Source: Panulirus ornatus (Eukaryota; Arthropoda; Malacostraca; Decapoda; Palinuridae). Taken from it: a DNA stretch of 64,000 nucleotides. Of the stretch, positions 22,227-32,821 are shown piece by piece. The notes under the pieces were generated by a model that ran no database searches, was not told where the DNA came from, and saw only the letters and a list, made by a program, of their open reading frames with translations. Position 1 is the stretch's first letter, and the number at the start of each line of letters is the position of its first letter. The DNA is taken from contig NC_092225.1 in assembly GCF_036320965.1 (NCBI RefSeq), positions 139,010 to 203,009 of the forward strand, read 5' to 3'. Both the position numbers and the translations under genes were made by a program.

Positions 22227-24696
22227 AAAAAGGACTGGTGATTGGGAATACCTGGTTTAAAAAGAGAGATATACATAAGTATACATATGTAAGTAAGAGA
22301 GAAGGCCAGAGAGCGTTATTGGATTACATGTTAATTGATTGACGCGTGAAAGAGAGACTTTTGGATGTTAATGTGCTGAGAGGTGCAACTGGAGGGATGT
22401 CTCATCATTATCTTGTGGAGGCGAACATGAAAATTTGTAGAGGTTTTCTGAAAAGAAGAGAGAATGTTGGGGTGAAGAGAGTGGTGAGAGTAAGTGAGCT
22501 TGGGAAGGAGACTTGTGTGAGGAAGTACCAGGAGAGACTGAGTACAGAATGGAAAAAGGTGAGAACAAAGGATGTAAGGGGAGTGGGGGAGGAATGGGAT
22601 GTATTTAGGGAAGCAGTGACGGCTTGCGCAAAAGATGCTTGTGGCATGAGAAGCGTGGGAGGTGGGCAGATTAGAAAGGGAAGTGAGTGGTGGGATGAAG
22701 AAGTAAGATTATTAGTGAAAGAGAAGAGAGAGACATTTGGACGATTTTTGCAGGAAAATAATGCAAATGAGTGGGAGATGTATAACAGAAAGAGGCAGGA
22801 GGTCATGAGAAAGGTGCAAGAGGTGAAAAAGAGGGCAAATGAGAGTTGGGGTGGGAGAGTATCATTAAATTTTAGGGAGAAATAAAAGATGCTTTGGTAG
22901 GAGGGAAATAAAGTGCGTAAGACAAGGGAACAAATGGAAACTTCAGTGAAGGGGGCTAATGGGGAGGTGATAACAAGTAGTGGTGATGTGAGAAGGAGAT
23001 GGAGTGAGCATTTTGAAGGTTTGTTGAATGTGTTTGATGATAGAGTGGCAGATATAGGGTGTTTTGGTCAAGGTGGTGTGCAAAGTGAGAGGGTTAGGGA
23101 GAATGATTTGGTAAACAGAGCAGACGTACTAAAAGCTTTGCGAAAGATGAAAGCCAGCAAGGCAGCGGGTTTGGATGGTACTGCAGTGGAATTTATTAAA
23201 AAAGGGGGTGACTGTATTGCTGCTGACCGGTTGGTAAGGTTATTTAATGTATGTATGACTCATGGTGAGGTGCCTGAGGATTGGAGGAATGTTTGCATAG
23301 TGCCAGTGTACAAAGGCAAAGGGGATAAAAGTGAGTGTTCAGATTTCATAGGTATAAGTTTGTTGAGTATTCCTGGGAAATTATATGGGAGGGTATTGAT
23401 TGAGAGGGTGAAGGCATGTACAGAGCATCAGATTGGGAAAGAGCAGTGTGGTTTCAGAAGTGGTAGAGGATGTGTGGATCAAGTGTTTGCTTTGAAAAAT
23501 GTATGTGAGAAACACTTACAAAAGCAAATGACTTTGTATGTAGCATTTATGGATCTGGAGAAGGCATATGATAAGAGTTGATAGAGATGCTCTGTGGAAG
23601 GTATTAAGAATATATGGTGTGGGAGGCAAGCTGTTAGAAGCAATGAAAAGTTTTTATCGAGGATGTAAGGCATGTGCACGTGTAGGAAGAGAGGAAAGTG
23701 ATTGGTTCTCAGTGAATGTAGGTTTGCGGGAAAGGTGTGTGATGTCTCCATGGTTGTTTAATTTGATTATGGATGGGGTTGTTAGCGAGGTGAATGCAAG
23801 AGTTTTGGAAAGAGGGGCAAGTATGCAGTCTGTTGCGGATGAGAAAGCTTGGGAGGTGAGTCAGTTGTTGTTCGCTGATGATACAGCACTGGTGGCTGAT
23901 TCAGGTGAGAAACTGCAGAAGCTGGTTATTGAGTTTGGTAAAGTGTGTGAAAGAAGAAAGCTAAGAGTAAATGTGAATAAGAGCAAGGTTATCAGGCACA
24001 GTAGGGTTGAGGTTAGGTACAGTAGGGTTGAGGGACAAATCAATTGGTAGGTAAGTTTGAATGGAGAAAAACTGGAGGAAGTGAAGTGTTTTAGATATCT
24101 GGGAGTGGATTTGGCAGCGGATGGAACCATGGAAGCGGAAGTGAATCATAGGGTGGGGGAGGGGGCGAAAATTCTGGGAGCCTTGAAGAATGTGTGGAAG
24201 TCGAGAACATTATCTTGGAAAGCAAAAATGGATATGTTTGAAGGAACAGTGGTTCCAACAATGTTATATGGTTGCCAGGCATGGGCTATAGATAGAGTTG
24301 TGCGGAAGAGGGTGGATGTGCTGGAAATGAGATGTTTGAGGACAATATGTGGTGTGAGGTGGTTTGATCGAGTAAGTAATAATAGGGTAAGAGAGATGTG
24401 TGGTAATAAAAAAGAGTGTGGTTGAGAGAGCAGAAGAGGGTGTTTTGAAATGGTTTGGTCACATGGAGAGAATGAGTGACGAAAGATTGACCAAGAGGAT
24501 ATATGTGTCAGAGGTGGAGGGAACAAGGAGAAGTGGAAGACCAAATTGGAGGTGGAAAGATGGAGTGAAAAAGATTCTGAGTGATCGGGGCCTGAACATG
24601 CAAGAGGGTGAAAGGCATGCAAGGAATAGAGTGAACTGGAACGATGTGGTATACCGGGGTCGTCGTGCTGTCAATGGATTGAACCAGGACATGTGA
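22227..24696 (+). pseudogene. L12 ORF: partial endonuclease and reverse transcriptase, disrupted
   Basis: Frames follow in order: endonuclease end and linker to a TAA near 22885; linker/fingers to about 23575; a shifted frame through motif B, changed to GLRERCVMSPW, and motif C FADDTALVADS to a TAG near 24050 (Trp-Glu became Trp-stop); C-terminal region to about 24405; then a last frame ending GLNQDM-TGA at 24694-24696. The breaks include a 1-nt insertion at GATAAGAGTTGAT (about 23575) that L13 shares. The codon that is TGA in young copies reads CGT here, so the protein would be 11 residues longer. Confidence 0.83.
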
Positions 24697-25127
24697 AGCA
24701 TCTGGGGTAAACCATGGAAAGTTGTGTGGGGCCTGGATGTGGAAAGGGAGCTGTGGTTTCGGTGCATTATTACATGACAGCTAGAGAATGAGTGTGAACG
24801 AATGTGGCCTTTGTTGTCTTCTCCTAGCGCTACCTCGCGCACATGAGGGGGGACGGGGGTTGTTATTCCATGTGTGGCAGGGTGGTGATGGGAATGAATA
24901 AAGGCAGACAGTATGAATTATGTACACATGTATATATGTATATGTCTGTGTGTGTATATATATGTATACGTTGAGATGTTTAGGTATGTATATTTGTGTG
25001 TGTGTGGATGTGTATGTATATACATGTGTATGTGGGTGGGTTGGGCCATTCTTTTGTCTGTTTCCTTGCGCTACCTCGCTAACACGGGAGACAGCAACAA
25101 AGGAAAATACATAAAAAATATAATAGT
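22227..25127 (+). mobile_element. L12: 5'-truncated LINE inside a minisatellite (family A, long 3' UTR)
   Basis: Begins within the endonuclease (EKGLVIGNTWFKKRD) and continues to a long-type 3' UTR (24697-25090) with an A-rich tail AAAGGAAAATACATAAAAAA. Both flanks are the same minisatellite, and a 7-bp AGTACTG duplication brackets it. It is thus a clean target-primed insertion whose both ends can be defined. Confidence 0.87.
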
Positions 25128-25365
25128 AGTACTGCAGTTTGACAAGTATGTGACTTCACTTGTAAGTACACTATTAAATATATAATGTATGTCAACAAAA
25201 TACTACTGCAATTGAGCTAGTATATAACTTTACATCACTTAATGTTCACTATTAAATACATAATGAATGTCAATGCAATACTACTGCAGTTAAACAAATA
25301 TGTAACTTTACTCACATAATGTTCAACTGATCACCACTAAATGTATAATGTATAAACTACAAAAC
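25128..25365. repeat. Minisatellite, right part (monomer about 78 bp)
   Basis: Monomers begin ATGTCAAC at about 25188 and ATGTCAAT at about 25266, each with ACTACTGCA and TTCACTATTAAAT-type landmarks. Together with 22127-22226 at least four diverged monomers are visible, continuous if L12 is removed. Confidence 0.72.
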
Positions 25366-25870
25366 ATTTTTCTATTTAACTTCCTGTACTTTGTAGATAG
25401 ACTTCACTCATGTGCTTATTCAAAGGGGAGAAGTAGCCAAGCATACCTTTCTTTATCTCCTTCAATTACGTAATTTTTTAACAATGCATTTTCAGCTAAA
25501 TGGCAGCTTGAATTCAATCAACTGTTCTTCACCCATCAATCTAATCAGCATCACAAAGTCAGCTTCCCAAAAGCTGGGAGTGATGTACAGGTGCCAAAAT
25601 TATTTTTCTTGAGTGCAGCTATTTCATATCTACAGGGGCTTATTTGCCTAAATATGGAATCCAGCTCACATATCTAGGATTGCTCATCCTCCATCTCTCT
25701 GCTGACAAAAGTAGAATCAAAAGGCTTCCATCTCACTAATTCTCCAAGCATCAACTCTCTTCAAACTTTCTATTCAGTGATCTATATTTCTTATGTAAGC
25801 TGAGAAAGCATGGGTAACTAAGACCCTAATCAAGGCCCTCTCATTAATCCTATGATTTATTTCTATTACT
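25366..25870. other. No recognised feature
   Basis: Unique-looking sequence. I see no motif, tandem repeat or long exon-like frame that I can support. Confidence 0.4.
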
Positions 25871-26109
25871 ACACTTAATCACTGGTTCCCACATCAGTGA
25901 GGTAGCTCCAGGAAACAGACAAAGAATGGCCCATTCATTCATATACGCATATATATACATAACCAACTGTTTCCCGCATCAGTGAAGTAGCTCCAAGAAA
26001 CAGACAAAGAATGGACCATCCACTCATATACATATATATATATATACATAAACACCCATAGAAGCAAAAACACATACATATACATATCAACATATACATA
26101 CATATAAAC
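25871..26109 (-). mobile_element. L14: family B LINE, 3' terminal part (left of L13)
   Basis: Minus-strand family B tail with two tandem copies of the CACATCAGTGAGGTAGCTCC-to-ACAGACAAAGAATGG block (about 25878-25930 and 25970-26020), then TATACAT-type simple sequence. It continues at 29107 after the L13 insertion, matching the order seen in L7. Confidence 0.68.
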
Positions 26110-26115
26110 AGACAT
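26110..26115 (+). repeat. Target-site duplication of L13, left copy (AGACAT)
   Basis: AGACAT precedes the 5' end of L13 and recurs at 29101-29106 right after its tail. Confidence 0.65.
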
Positions 26116-29100
26116 CCCTGCGGATAGGGGAGAAAGAATACTTCCCACGCATTCCTTACGTGTTGTAGAAGGCGACTATAGGAGACACAAGCGGGGGGCT
26201 AGAAACCCTCCCTTCCTTGTAATTTAACTTTCTAAATGGGGAAACAGAAGGAGTCACGCGGGAAGTGCTCATCCTCCTCAAAGGCTCAGACTGGGTGTGG
26301 ATGTAACCAAGATGAGAAAAAAGGAGAGATGGGTAGTATGTTTGAGGAAAGGAACCTGGATGTTTTGGCTCTGAGTGAGATGAAGCTCAAGGGTAAAGGG
26401 GAAGAGTGGTTTGGGAATGTCTTGGGAGTACAGTCAGGGGTTAGTGACAGGACAAGAGCAAGGGAAGAGGTAGCACTACTCCTGAAACAGGAGTAGTGGG
26501 AGTATGTGATAGAGTATAAAAAAGTAAACTCTAGACTGATATGGGTAAAACTGAAAGTGGATGGAGAGAGATGGGTGATTATTGGTGCATATGCACCTGG
26601 GCATGAGAAGAAACATCATGAGAGGCAAGTGTTTTGGGAGCAGCTGAGTGACTGTGTTTGTAGCTTTGATGCATGAGACCGGGTTATAGTGATGGGTGAT
26701 TTGAATGCAAAGGTGAGTAATGTGGCAGTTGAGGGAATAACAGGCGTACATGGGGCGTTTACTGTTGTAAATGGAAATGGTGGAGAGCTTGTAGATTTAT
26801 GTGTTGAAAAAGGACTGGTGATTGGGAATATCTGGTTTAAAAAGAGAGATATACATAAGTATACGTATGTAAGTAGCAGAGATGGCCAGAGAGCATTATT
26901 GGATTATGTGTTAATCGATAGGAGCGCAAAAGAGAGACTTTTGGATGTTAACGTGCTGAGAGGTGCAACTGGAGGGATGTCTGATCATTATCTTGTGGGG
27001 GTGCAGGTAAAGATTTGTCGAGGTTTTCAGAAAAGAAGAATGTTGGGGTGAAGAGAGTGGTGAGAGTAAGTGAGCTTGGGAAGGAGACTTGTGTGAGGAA
27101 GTACCAGGAGAGGCTGAGTACAGAATGGAAAAAGGTGAAAACAAAGGATGTAAGGGGAGTGGGGGAGGAATGGGATGTATTTAGGGAAGCAGTGATGGCT
27201 TGCGCAAAAGATGCTTGTGGCATGAGAAGTGAGGGAGGTGGGCAGATTAGAAAGGGTAGTGAGTGGAGGGATGAAGAAGTAAGATTCTTAGTGAAAGAGA
27301 AGAGAGAGGCATTTGGACGATTTTTGCAGGGAAATAATGCAAATGACTGGGAGATGTATAAAAGAAAGAGGCAGGAGGTCAAGAGAAAGATGCAAGAGGT
27401 GAAAAGGAGGGCAAATGAGAGTTGGGGTGAGAGAGTATCATTAAATTTTAGGGAGGATAAAAAGAGGCTTTGGAAGGAGGTAAATAAAGTGCGTAAGACA
27501 AGGGAACAAATGGGAACAGCAATGAAGGGGGCTAATGGGGAGGTGATGACAAGTAGTGGTGATGTGAGAAGGAGATGGAGTGAGTATTTTGAAGGTTTGT
27601 TGAATGTGCTTGATGATAGAGTGGCAGATATAGAGTGTTTTGGTCGAGGTGGTGTGCAAAGTGAGAGGGGTAAGTAGAATGATTTGGTATACAGAGAGGA
27701 GGTAGTAAAAGCTTTGCGAAGATAAAGGCCGGCAAGGCAGCAGGTTTGGATGGTATTACAGTGGAATTTATTAAAAAAGGGGATGACTGTATTGTTGACT
27801 GGTTGGTAAGGTTATTTAATGTATGTATGACTCATGGTGAGGTGCCTGAGGGCTGGCAGAATGCTTGCATAGTGCCATTGTACAAAGGCAAAGGGACTAA
27901 GAGTGCTCAAATTACAGAGATATAAGTTTGTTGAGTATTCCTGGGAAATTATATGGGAGGGTATTAATTGAGAGGGTGAAGGCATGTACAGAGCATCAGA
28001 TTGGGGATGAGCATTGTGGTTTCAGAAGTGGAAGAGGATATGTGGATCAGGTGTTTGCTTTGAAAAATGTATGTGAGAAATACTTAGAAAAGCAAATGGC
28101 TTTGTATGTAGCATTTATGGATCTGGAGAAGGCATATGATAAGAGTTGATAGAGATGCTCTGTGGAAGGTATTAAGAATATATGGTGTGGGAGGTAGGTT
28201 GTTAGAAGCAGTGAAAAGTTTTTATCGAGGATGTAAGATATGTGTACGTGTAGGAAGAGAGGAAAGTGATTGGTTCTCAGTGAATGTTGGTTTGCGGCAG
28301 AGGTGAGTGATGTCTCCATGGTTGTTAAATTTGTTTATGGATGGGGTTGTTAGGGAGGTGAATGCAAGAGTTTTGGAAAGAGGGGCAATTATGCAGGCTG
28401 TTGTGGATGAGAGAGCTTGGGAAGTGAGTTAGTTGCTGATCGCTGATGATACAGTGCTGGTGGCTGATTTGGGTGAGAAACTGCAGAAGCTGGTGACTGA
28501 GTTTGGTAAAGTGTGTGAAAGAAGAAAGCTACGAGTAAATGTGAATAAGAGCAAGGTTATTAAGCACAGTAGGGTTGAGGGACAAGATAATTGGGAGGGA
28601 AGTTTGAATGGAGAAAAACTGGAGGAAGTGAAGTGTTTTAGATATCTGGGAGTGGATTTGGCAGCGGATGGAACCATGGAAAGTCTTGTGGGGCCTGGAT
28701 GTAGAAAGGGAGCTGTGGTTTCGGTGCATTATACATGACAGCTAGAGACTTGGTGTGAACGAATGTGGACTTTGTTGTCTTTTCCTAGCGCTACCTGAGG
28801 CACATTTGGGGGAGAAGAGGTTTTCATTTCACATGTGGCAGGGTGGCAACAGGAATGAATAAGGACAAACAGTATGAATTATGTACATGTGTATGTATGT
28901 ATATGTCTGTGTGTGCACATATATGTATACACTGAGATGTATAGGTATGTATATGTGCATGTGTGGAGGTGTATGTATATATATGTGTATGTATGTGGGT
29001 TGGGTGTATGTATGTGGGTTGGGCCATTCTTTCGTCTGTTTCCTTACGCTACCTAGCTAATGCGGGAATCAGCGACAAAGTATAATAAAGTATAATAAAT
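26116..29100 (+). mobile_element. L13: 5'-complete LINE with internal deletion (family A, long 3' UTR)
   Basis: Starts CCCTGCGGATAGGGG, the same 5' terminus as L18, and ends in tandem TATAATAAAG tails before 29100. A 6-bp AGACAT duplication brackets it inside a family B 3' UTR. About 590 bp covering the C-terminal domain is missing: coding sequence at 28672-28680 is joined to the 3' UTR at the shared string ACCATGGAA. Confidence 0.87.
26236..28682 (+). pseudogene. L13 ORF: endonuclease and reverse transcriptase, C terminus deleted
   Basis: ATG at 26236 (MGKQKE, changed from MGNRRR by a local deletion). Endonuclease landmarks are LALSEMKLKGKGEEW, MGDLNAKVSN and GGMSDHYLV, with stops near 26495 and 26675. 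Linker and fingers are read at 27015-27677, then FRSGRGYVDQ and motif A FMDLEKAYD, followed by the 1-nt insertion GATAAGAGTTGAT shared with L12. Motif B is interrupted by a TGA (GGCAGAGGTGA, about 28303) and motif C is changed (LIADDTVLVADL). The frame runs into the 3' UTR after the deletion. Confidence 0.83.
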
Positions 29101-29106
29101 AGACAT
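29101..29106 (+). repeat. Target-site duplication of L13, right copy (AGACAT)
   Basis: Right copy of the six-base duplication next to the A-rich end of L13. The family B sequence continues from here. Confidence 0.65.
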
Positions 29107-30003
29107 ATATATATACGCATGTACATATTCATACTTGCTTGCCTTCCTCCAATCCTGTTGCTACCCCGCCACCCCCACTTCAGCGAGGGAGCACCAGGAA
29201 AAGACAAAAAAGGCCGCATTCGTTCACACTCAGTCTCTATCCATATCCAGGCCCCACAGACCTTTCCATGGTTTACCCCAGATGCTTCACATGCCCTGGT
29301 TCAGTCCATTTACAGCAAATCGAGACCAGTATACCACATTGTTCCAATTAACTCTATTCTTTGCTCACCTTTCACCCTCCTGTATGTTCAGACCCCAATC
29401 ACGCAAAATCTTTTTCACTCTATCCTTCCACCTCCAATTTGGTCTCCAGCTTCTTCTTCCCTCCACCTCTGACACAGATATTCTCTTTGTCAATCTCTCC
29501 TCACTCATTCTCTCCTTATGTCAAAGCCATTTCAACATACCCTCTTCTGCTCTCTCAACCACACTCTCTTTGATACCACACATCTCTCTTACATTTTCAT
29601 TACTTACTTGATCAAACCACCTTACACCACATATTGTCCTCAAACATTTAATTTCCAACACATCAACCCTCCTCTGTACAACCATATCCACAGCCCATGC
29701 CTTGCAACCATATAATATTGTTGGAACTACTATTCCTTCAAACATACCAATTTCTGCTCTTCAAGATAAAATTCTCTCCTTCCACACATTCTTCATCGCT
29801 CCCAGAACCTTCACCCCTCCCCCACCCTGTGAATCACTTCCACTTCCATGGTTCCAATTGCTGCTAAGTCAACTCCCAGATATCTAAAACACCTTCCAAT
29901 TTTTCTTCATTCAAATTTATAACACAGTTAACTTGTCCCTTAACCCTATTGAACCTAATAACCTTGCTCTTATTAACATTTTCAGTCAACTTTCCCCTTT
30001 CGC
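29107..30003 (-). mobile_element. L14: family B LINE, 3' UTR and C-terminal coding part (right of L13)
   Basis: Continues the family B 3' UTR on the minus strand (29107-29320). The C-terminal region follows, read on the minus strand as GRPN/GGKRVKKI-like blocks, WFDQVSNENVREMCGIKESVVERAEEGMLKW (about 29540-29640) and MFEGIVVPTILYGCKAW (about 29745-29690). Protein similarity to family A is high in this part but third positions and indels differ. It ends at about 30003 against SINE-like S2. Confidence 0.75.
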
Positions 30004-30185
30004 ACGACGAAAGGGGAAGGGAGCACAGGGCTGGAAATCCTCCCCTCTCATTTTTTATTTTTTTCCAAAAGAAGGAACAAAGAAGAGGGCCAGGTGAGAA
30101 TATTCCCTCAAAGGCCCATTCCTCTGTTCTTAAAGTTACCTCGCTAACATGGGAAATGGCGAAATAGTATGAAAGAGGAAAGATA
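30004..30185 (+). mobile_element. S2: 5'-truncated SINE-like element
   Basis: Starts at the CGACGAAAGGGG part of the head, so about 45 bp of the 5' end is missing. It keeps GGAAATCCTCCCCTCTCATT, AAAGAAGGAAC, GGCCAGGTGAGAATATTCCC, GGCCCATTCCTCTGTTCTTA and the tail CGCTAACATGGGAAATGGCG. It is older than S1 and S6 by its substitutions. Confidence 0.7.
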
Positions 30186-30254
30186 TATTCCTATGAGTCC
30201 ACGGGGATAATGAAACACGATAAGTTCCCAAGTGCACTTTCATGTAATAATCAC
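30186..30254 (-). repeat. Unclassified repeat fragment
   Basis: Read on the minus strand this encodes a VHLGTYRVS...SPWTH-like string that I recall as a recurrent repeat-derived peptide in arthropod gene predictions. There is only one copy here, about 70 bp. Assignment is from memory. Confidence 0.35.
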
Positions 30255-32213
30255 ATAGTGATGGGTGATTTCAATGGAAAGATGAGTGATATGGCAGTTG
30301 AGGAAAAAATTGGTGTACATGGGGTGTTGTGTTGTAAATGGAAATGGTTAAGACCTTGTAGATTTGTGTGCTGAAAAAGGACTGGTGATCAGGAATACCT
30401 GGTTTAAAAAGAGAGATATACATAAGTATACGTATGTAAGAAAGAAAAATGGCCAGAGAACGTTATTGGATTATGTGTTAATTGATAGGCATGTGAAAGA
30501 GAGACTTTTGGATGTTAATGTGCTAAAAGGTACAACTGGAGGGATGTCTGATCATTATCTTGTAGAGGCAGAGGTGAAGATTTGTATGGGTTTTCAGAAA
30601 AGAAGAGAGAATGTTGGGGTAAAGAGAGTAGTGAGAGTAAGTGACCTCGGGAAAAAGATTTGTGTGAGGAAGTACCATGAGAGACTGAGTGCAGAATGGA
30701 ATAAGGTGAGAGCAAAGGATGTAAGGGGAGTGCGAGAGGAATGAGATGTATTTAGGGAAGCAGTGATGGCTTGCACAAAAAATGCTTGTGGCATAAGAAG
30801 CATGGGAGATGGGAAGATTAGAAAGGGTAGTGAGTGGTGGGATCAAGAAGTAAGATTATTAGTGAAAGAGAAGAGAGAGGCATTTGGTCGATTCTGGCAG
30901 GGAAATAGTGCAAATGACTAAGAGATGTATAAAAGAAAGAGGCAAGAGGTCAAGAGAAAGGTGCAAGAGGTGAAAAAGAGGGCAATTGAGAGTGGGGGTG
31001 AGAGAGTATCATTAAATTCTAAGGAGAATAAAAAGATGTTTTGGAAGGAAGTAAATAAACTGCATATGACATGAAAACAAATGGGAAAAATCGGTGAAGG
31101 AGGCTAATGGGGTGGTAATAACAAGTAGTGGTGATGTGAAAAGGAGATGGAGTGAGTATCTTGAAGGTTTCTTGAATGTGTTAGATGATAGAGTGGCAGA
31201 TATAGGGTGTTTTGGCCGAGGTGGTGTGCGAAGTGAGAGGGTCAGGGAGAATGATCTGGTAAACACAGAAGAGGTAGTGAAAGCTTTGCGGAAGATGAAA
31301 GCTGGCAAGGCGTCAGGTTTGCATAGTATGGCAGTAGAATCTATTAAAAAAAAAAGGGGTGACTCTGTCGTTGACTGGTTGGTGAGGATATTCAACATAT
31401 GTATGACTCATGATGAAGAGCCTGAAGATTGGCAGAATGCAGGCATAGTGGATTTGTACAAGGCCAAAGGGAATAAAGGTGAGTGTTCAAATTACAGAGG
31501 TAAAAGTTTCTTGATTATTACTGGGAAATTATATGGGAGGGTATTGATTGAGAGCGAGAAGACATGTAAAGAGCATCAGATTGGGGGAGAGCAGTGTGTT
31601 TTCAGAAGTGGTAGAGGATGTGTGGATCAGGTGTTTCCTTTGAAGAATGTATACGAGAAATACTAAGAAAAGCAAATGGATTTGTATGTAGCATTTATGG
31701 ATCTGGAGAAGGCATATGATAGAGTTGATAGATACTCTGTGGAAGGTATTAAGAACACATGGTATGGGTGGCAAGTTGCTGGTAGCAGTGAAAAGTTTTT
31801 ATCAAGGATATAAGGCATGTGTACGAGTAGGAAGAGAGGAAAGTGATTGGTTCTAAGTGAATGCTGGTTTGTGGCAGGGGTGCATGATGTCTCTATGGTT
31901 GTTTAATTTCTTTATGGATGGGGTTGTTAGGAAAGGTAAATGCAAGAGTTTTGGCAAGAGGGGCAAGTATGCAGTCTCTTGTGGATGAGAGGGCTTTAGA
32001 AGTAAGTCAGTTGTTGTTTGCTGATGATATAGCGCTGGTGGCTAATTCGGGTGAAAACTGAAGAAGCTGGTGAGTGAGTTTCGTAAAGTGTGTGAAGGAA
32101 GAAAGCTGAGAGTAAATATGAATAAAAGCAAGTTTATTAGGTACAGTAGGATTGAGGGACAAGTCAACTGGGAGGTAAGCTTGAATGGAGAAAAACTGGA
32201 GGAAGTGAAGGAT
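30255..32213 (+). pseudogene. L15: decayed LINE endonuclease-reverse transcriptase
   Basis: Begins in the endonuclease at MGDFNGKMSD (GDLNAK motif) and proceeds through GGMSDHYLV (about 30540), linker, KALRKMKAGKASGL (about 31290) and GRGCVDQVFPLKNV. Motif A is FMDLEKAYDRVD, split by a deletion at about 31730. Motif B is LWQGCMMSLW and motif C is LLFADDIALVANS. Many stops and indels. It breaks off at CTGGAGGAAGTGAA (about 32213), where sequence turns to the opposite strand. Confidence 0.82.
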
Positions 32214-32429
32214 TTTCGCCCCCTCCCCCACCTTATGATTCACTTCCGCTTCCATGCTTCCATCCGCTGCCAGATCCACTCCCAGATATCTAAAACACTT
32301 TACTTCCCCCAGTTTTTCTCCATTCAAACTTACCTCCCAATTGACTTGATCCCTCAGCCCTACTGTACCTAATAACCTTGCTCTTATTCACATTTACTCT
32401 TAACTTTCTTCTTTCACACACTTTACCAA
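32214..32429 (-). mobile_element. L16: inverted internal LINE segment
   Basis: Minus-strand family A coding sequence from FGKVCERRKLRVN (about 32429) to VDLAADG, MEAEVNHKVGEGAKI (about 32214). It overlaps in content with the end of L15 just upstream, so 32075-32213 and about 32294-32430 form an inverted repeat of about 135 bp with a loop of about 80 bp. Similarity to the short-UTR subfamily is slightly higher than for L15. Confidence 0.8.
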
Positions 32430-32820
32430 GGGAGAAAGGGAGCTGTGGTTTCGGGCATTATTGCATGACAGCTAGAGACTGAGTGTAAACGAATGGGGCC
32501 TTTGTTGTCTTCTACTAGCGCTACCTTGCACACATGAGGGGGGAGGGGGATAGTATTCCATGTGTGGCGAGGTGGCGATGGGAATGAATAAAGGCAGACA
32601 GTGTCAATTGTGTGCATGGGTATATATGTATGTTTCTGGTGTGTGTATATATATGTGTACATTGAGATGTAAAGGTATGTATATTTGCGTGTGTGGACTT
32701 GTATGTATATACATGTGTATGGGGGTGGGTTGGGCCATTTCTTTCATCTGTTTCCTTGCGCTAACTCGCAAATGCGGGAGACAGCGACAAAGCATAAAAA
32801 AGCAAAATATAAAAAAAAAT
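32430..32820 (+). mobile_element. LINE 3' UTR (family A, long type)
   Basis: Starts at GGGAGCTGTGGTTTCGG in the 3' UTR and includes the first CTAGCGCTACCTTGC motif (about 32514), the ATG/TATG simple region, the terminal CCTTGCGCTAACTCGC motif and a mixed A tail (CATAAAAAAGCAAAATATAAAAAAA). It may be the true 3' end of L15 after inversion or loss of its C-terminal part. L17 follows in the same orientation. Confidence 0.82.
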
Positions 32821-32821
32821 A

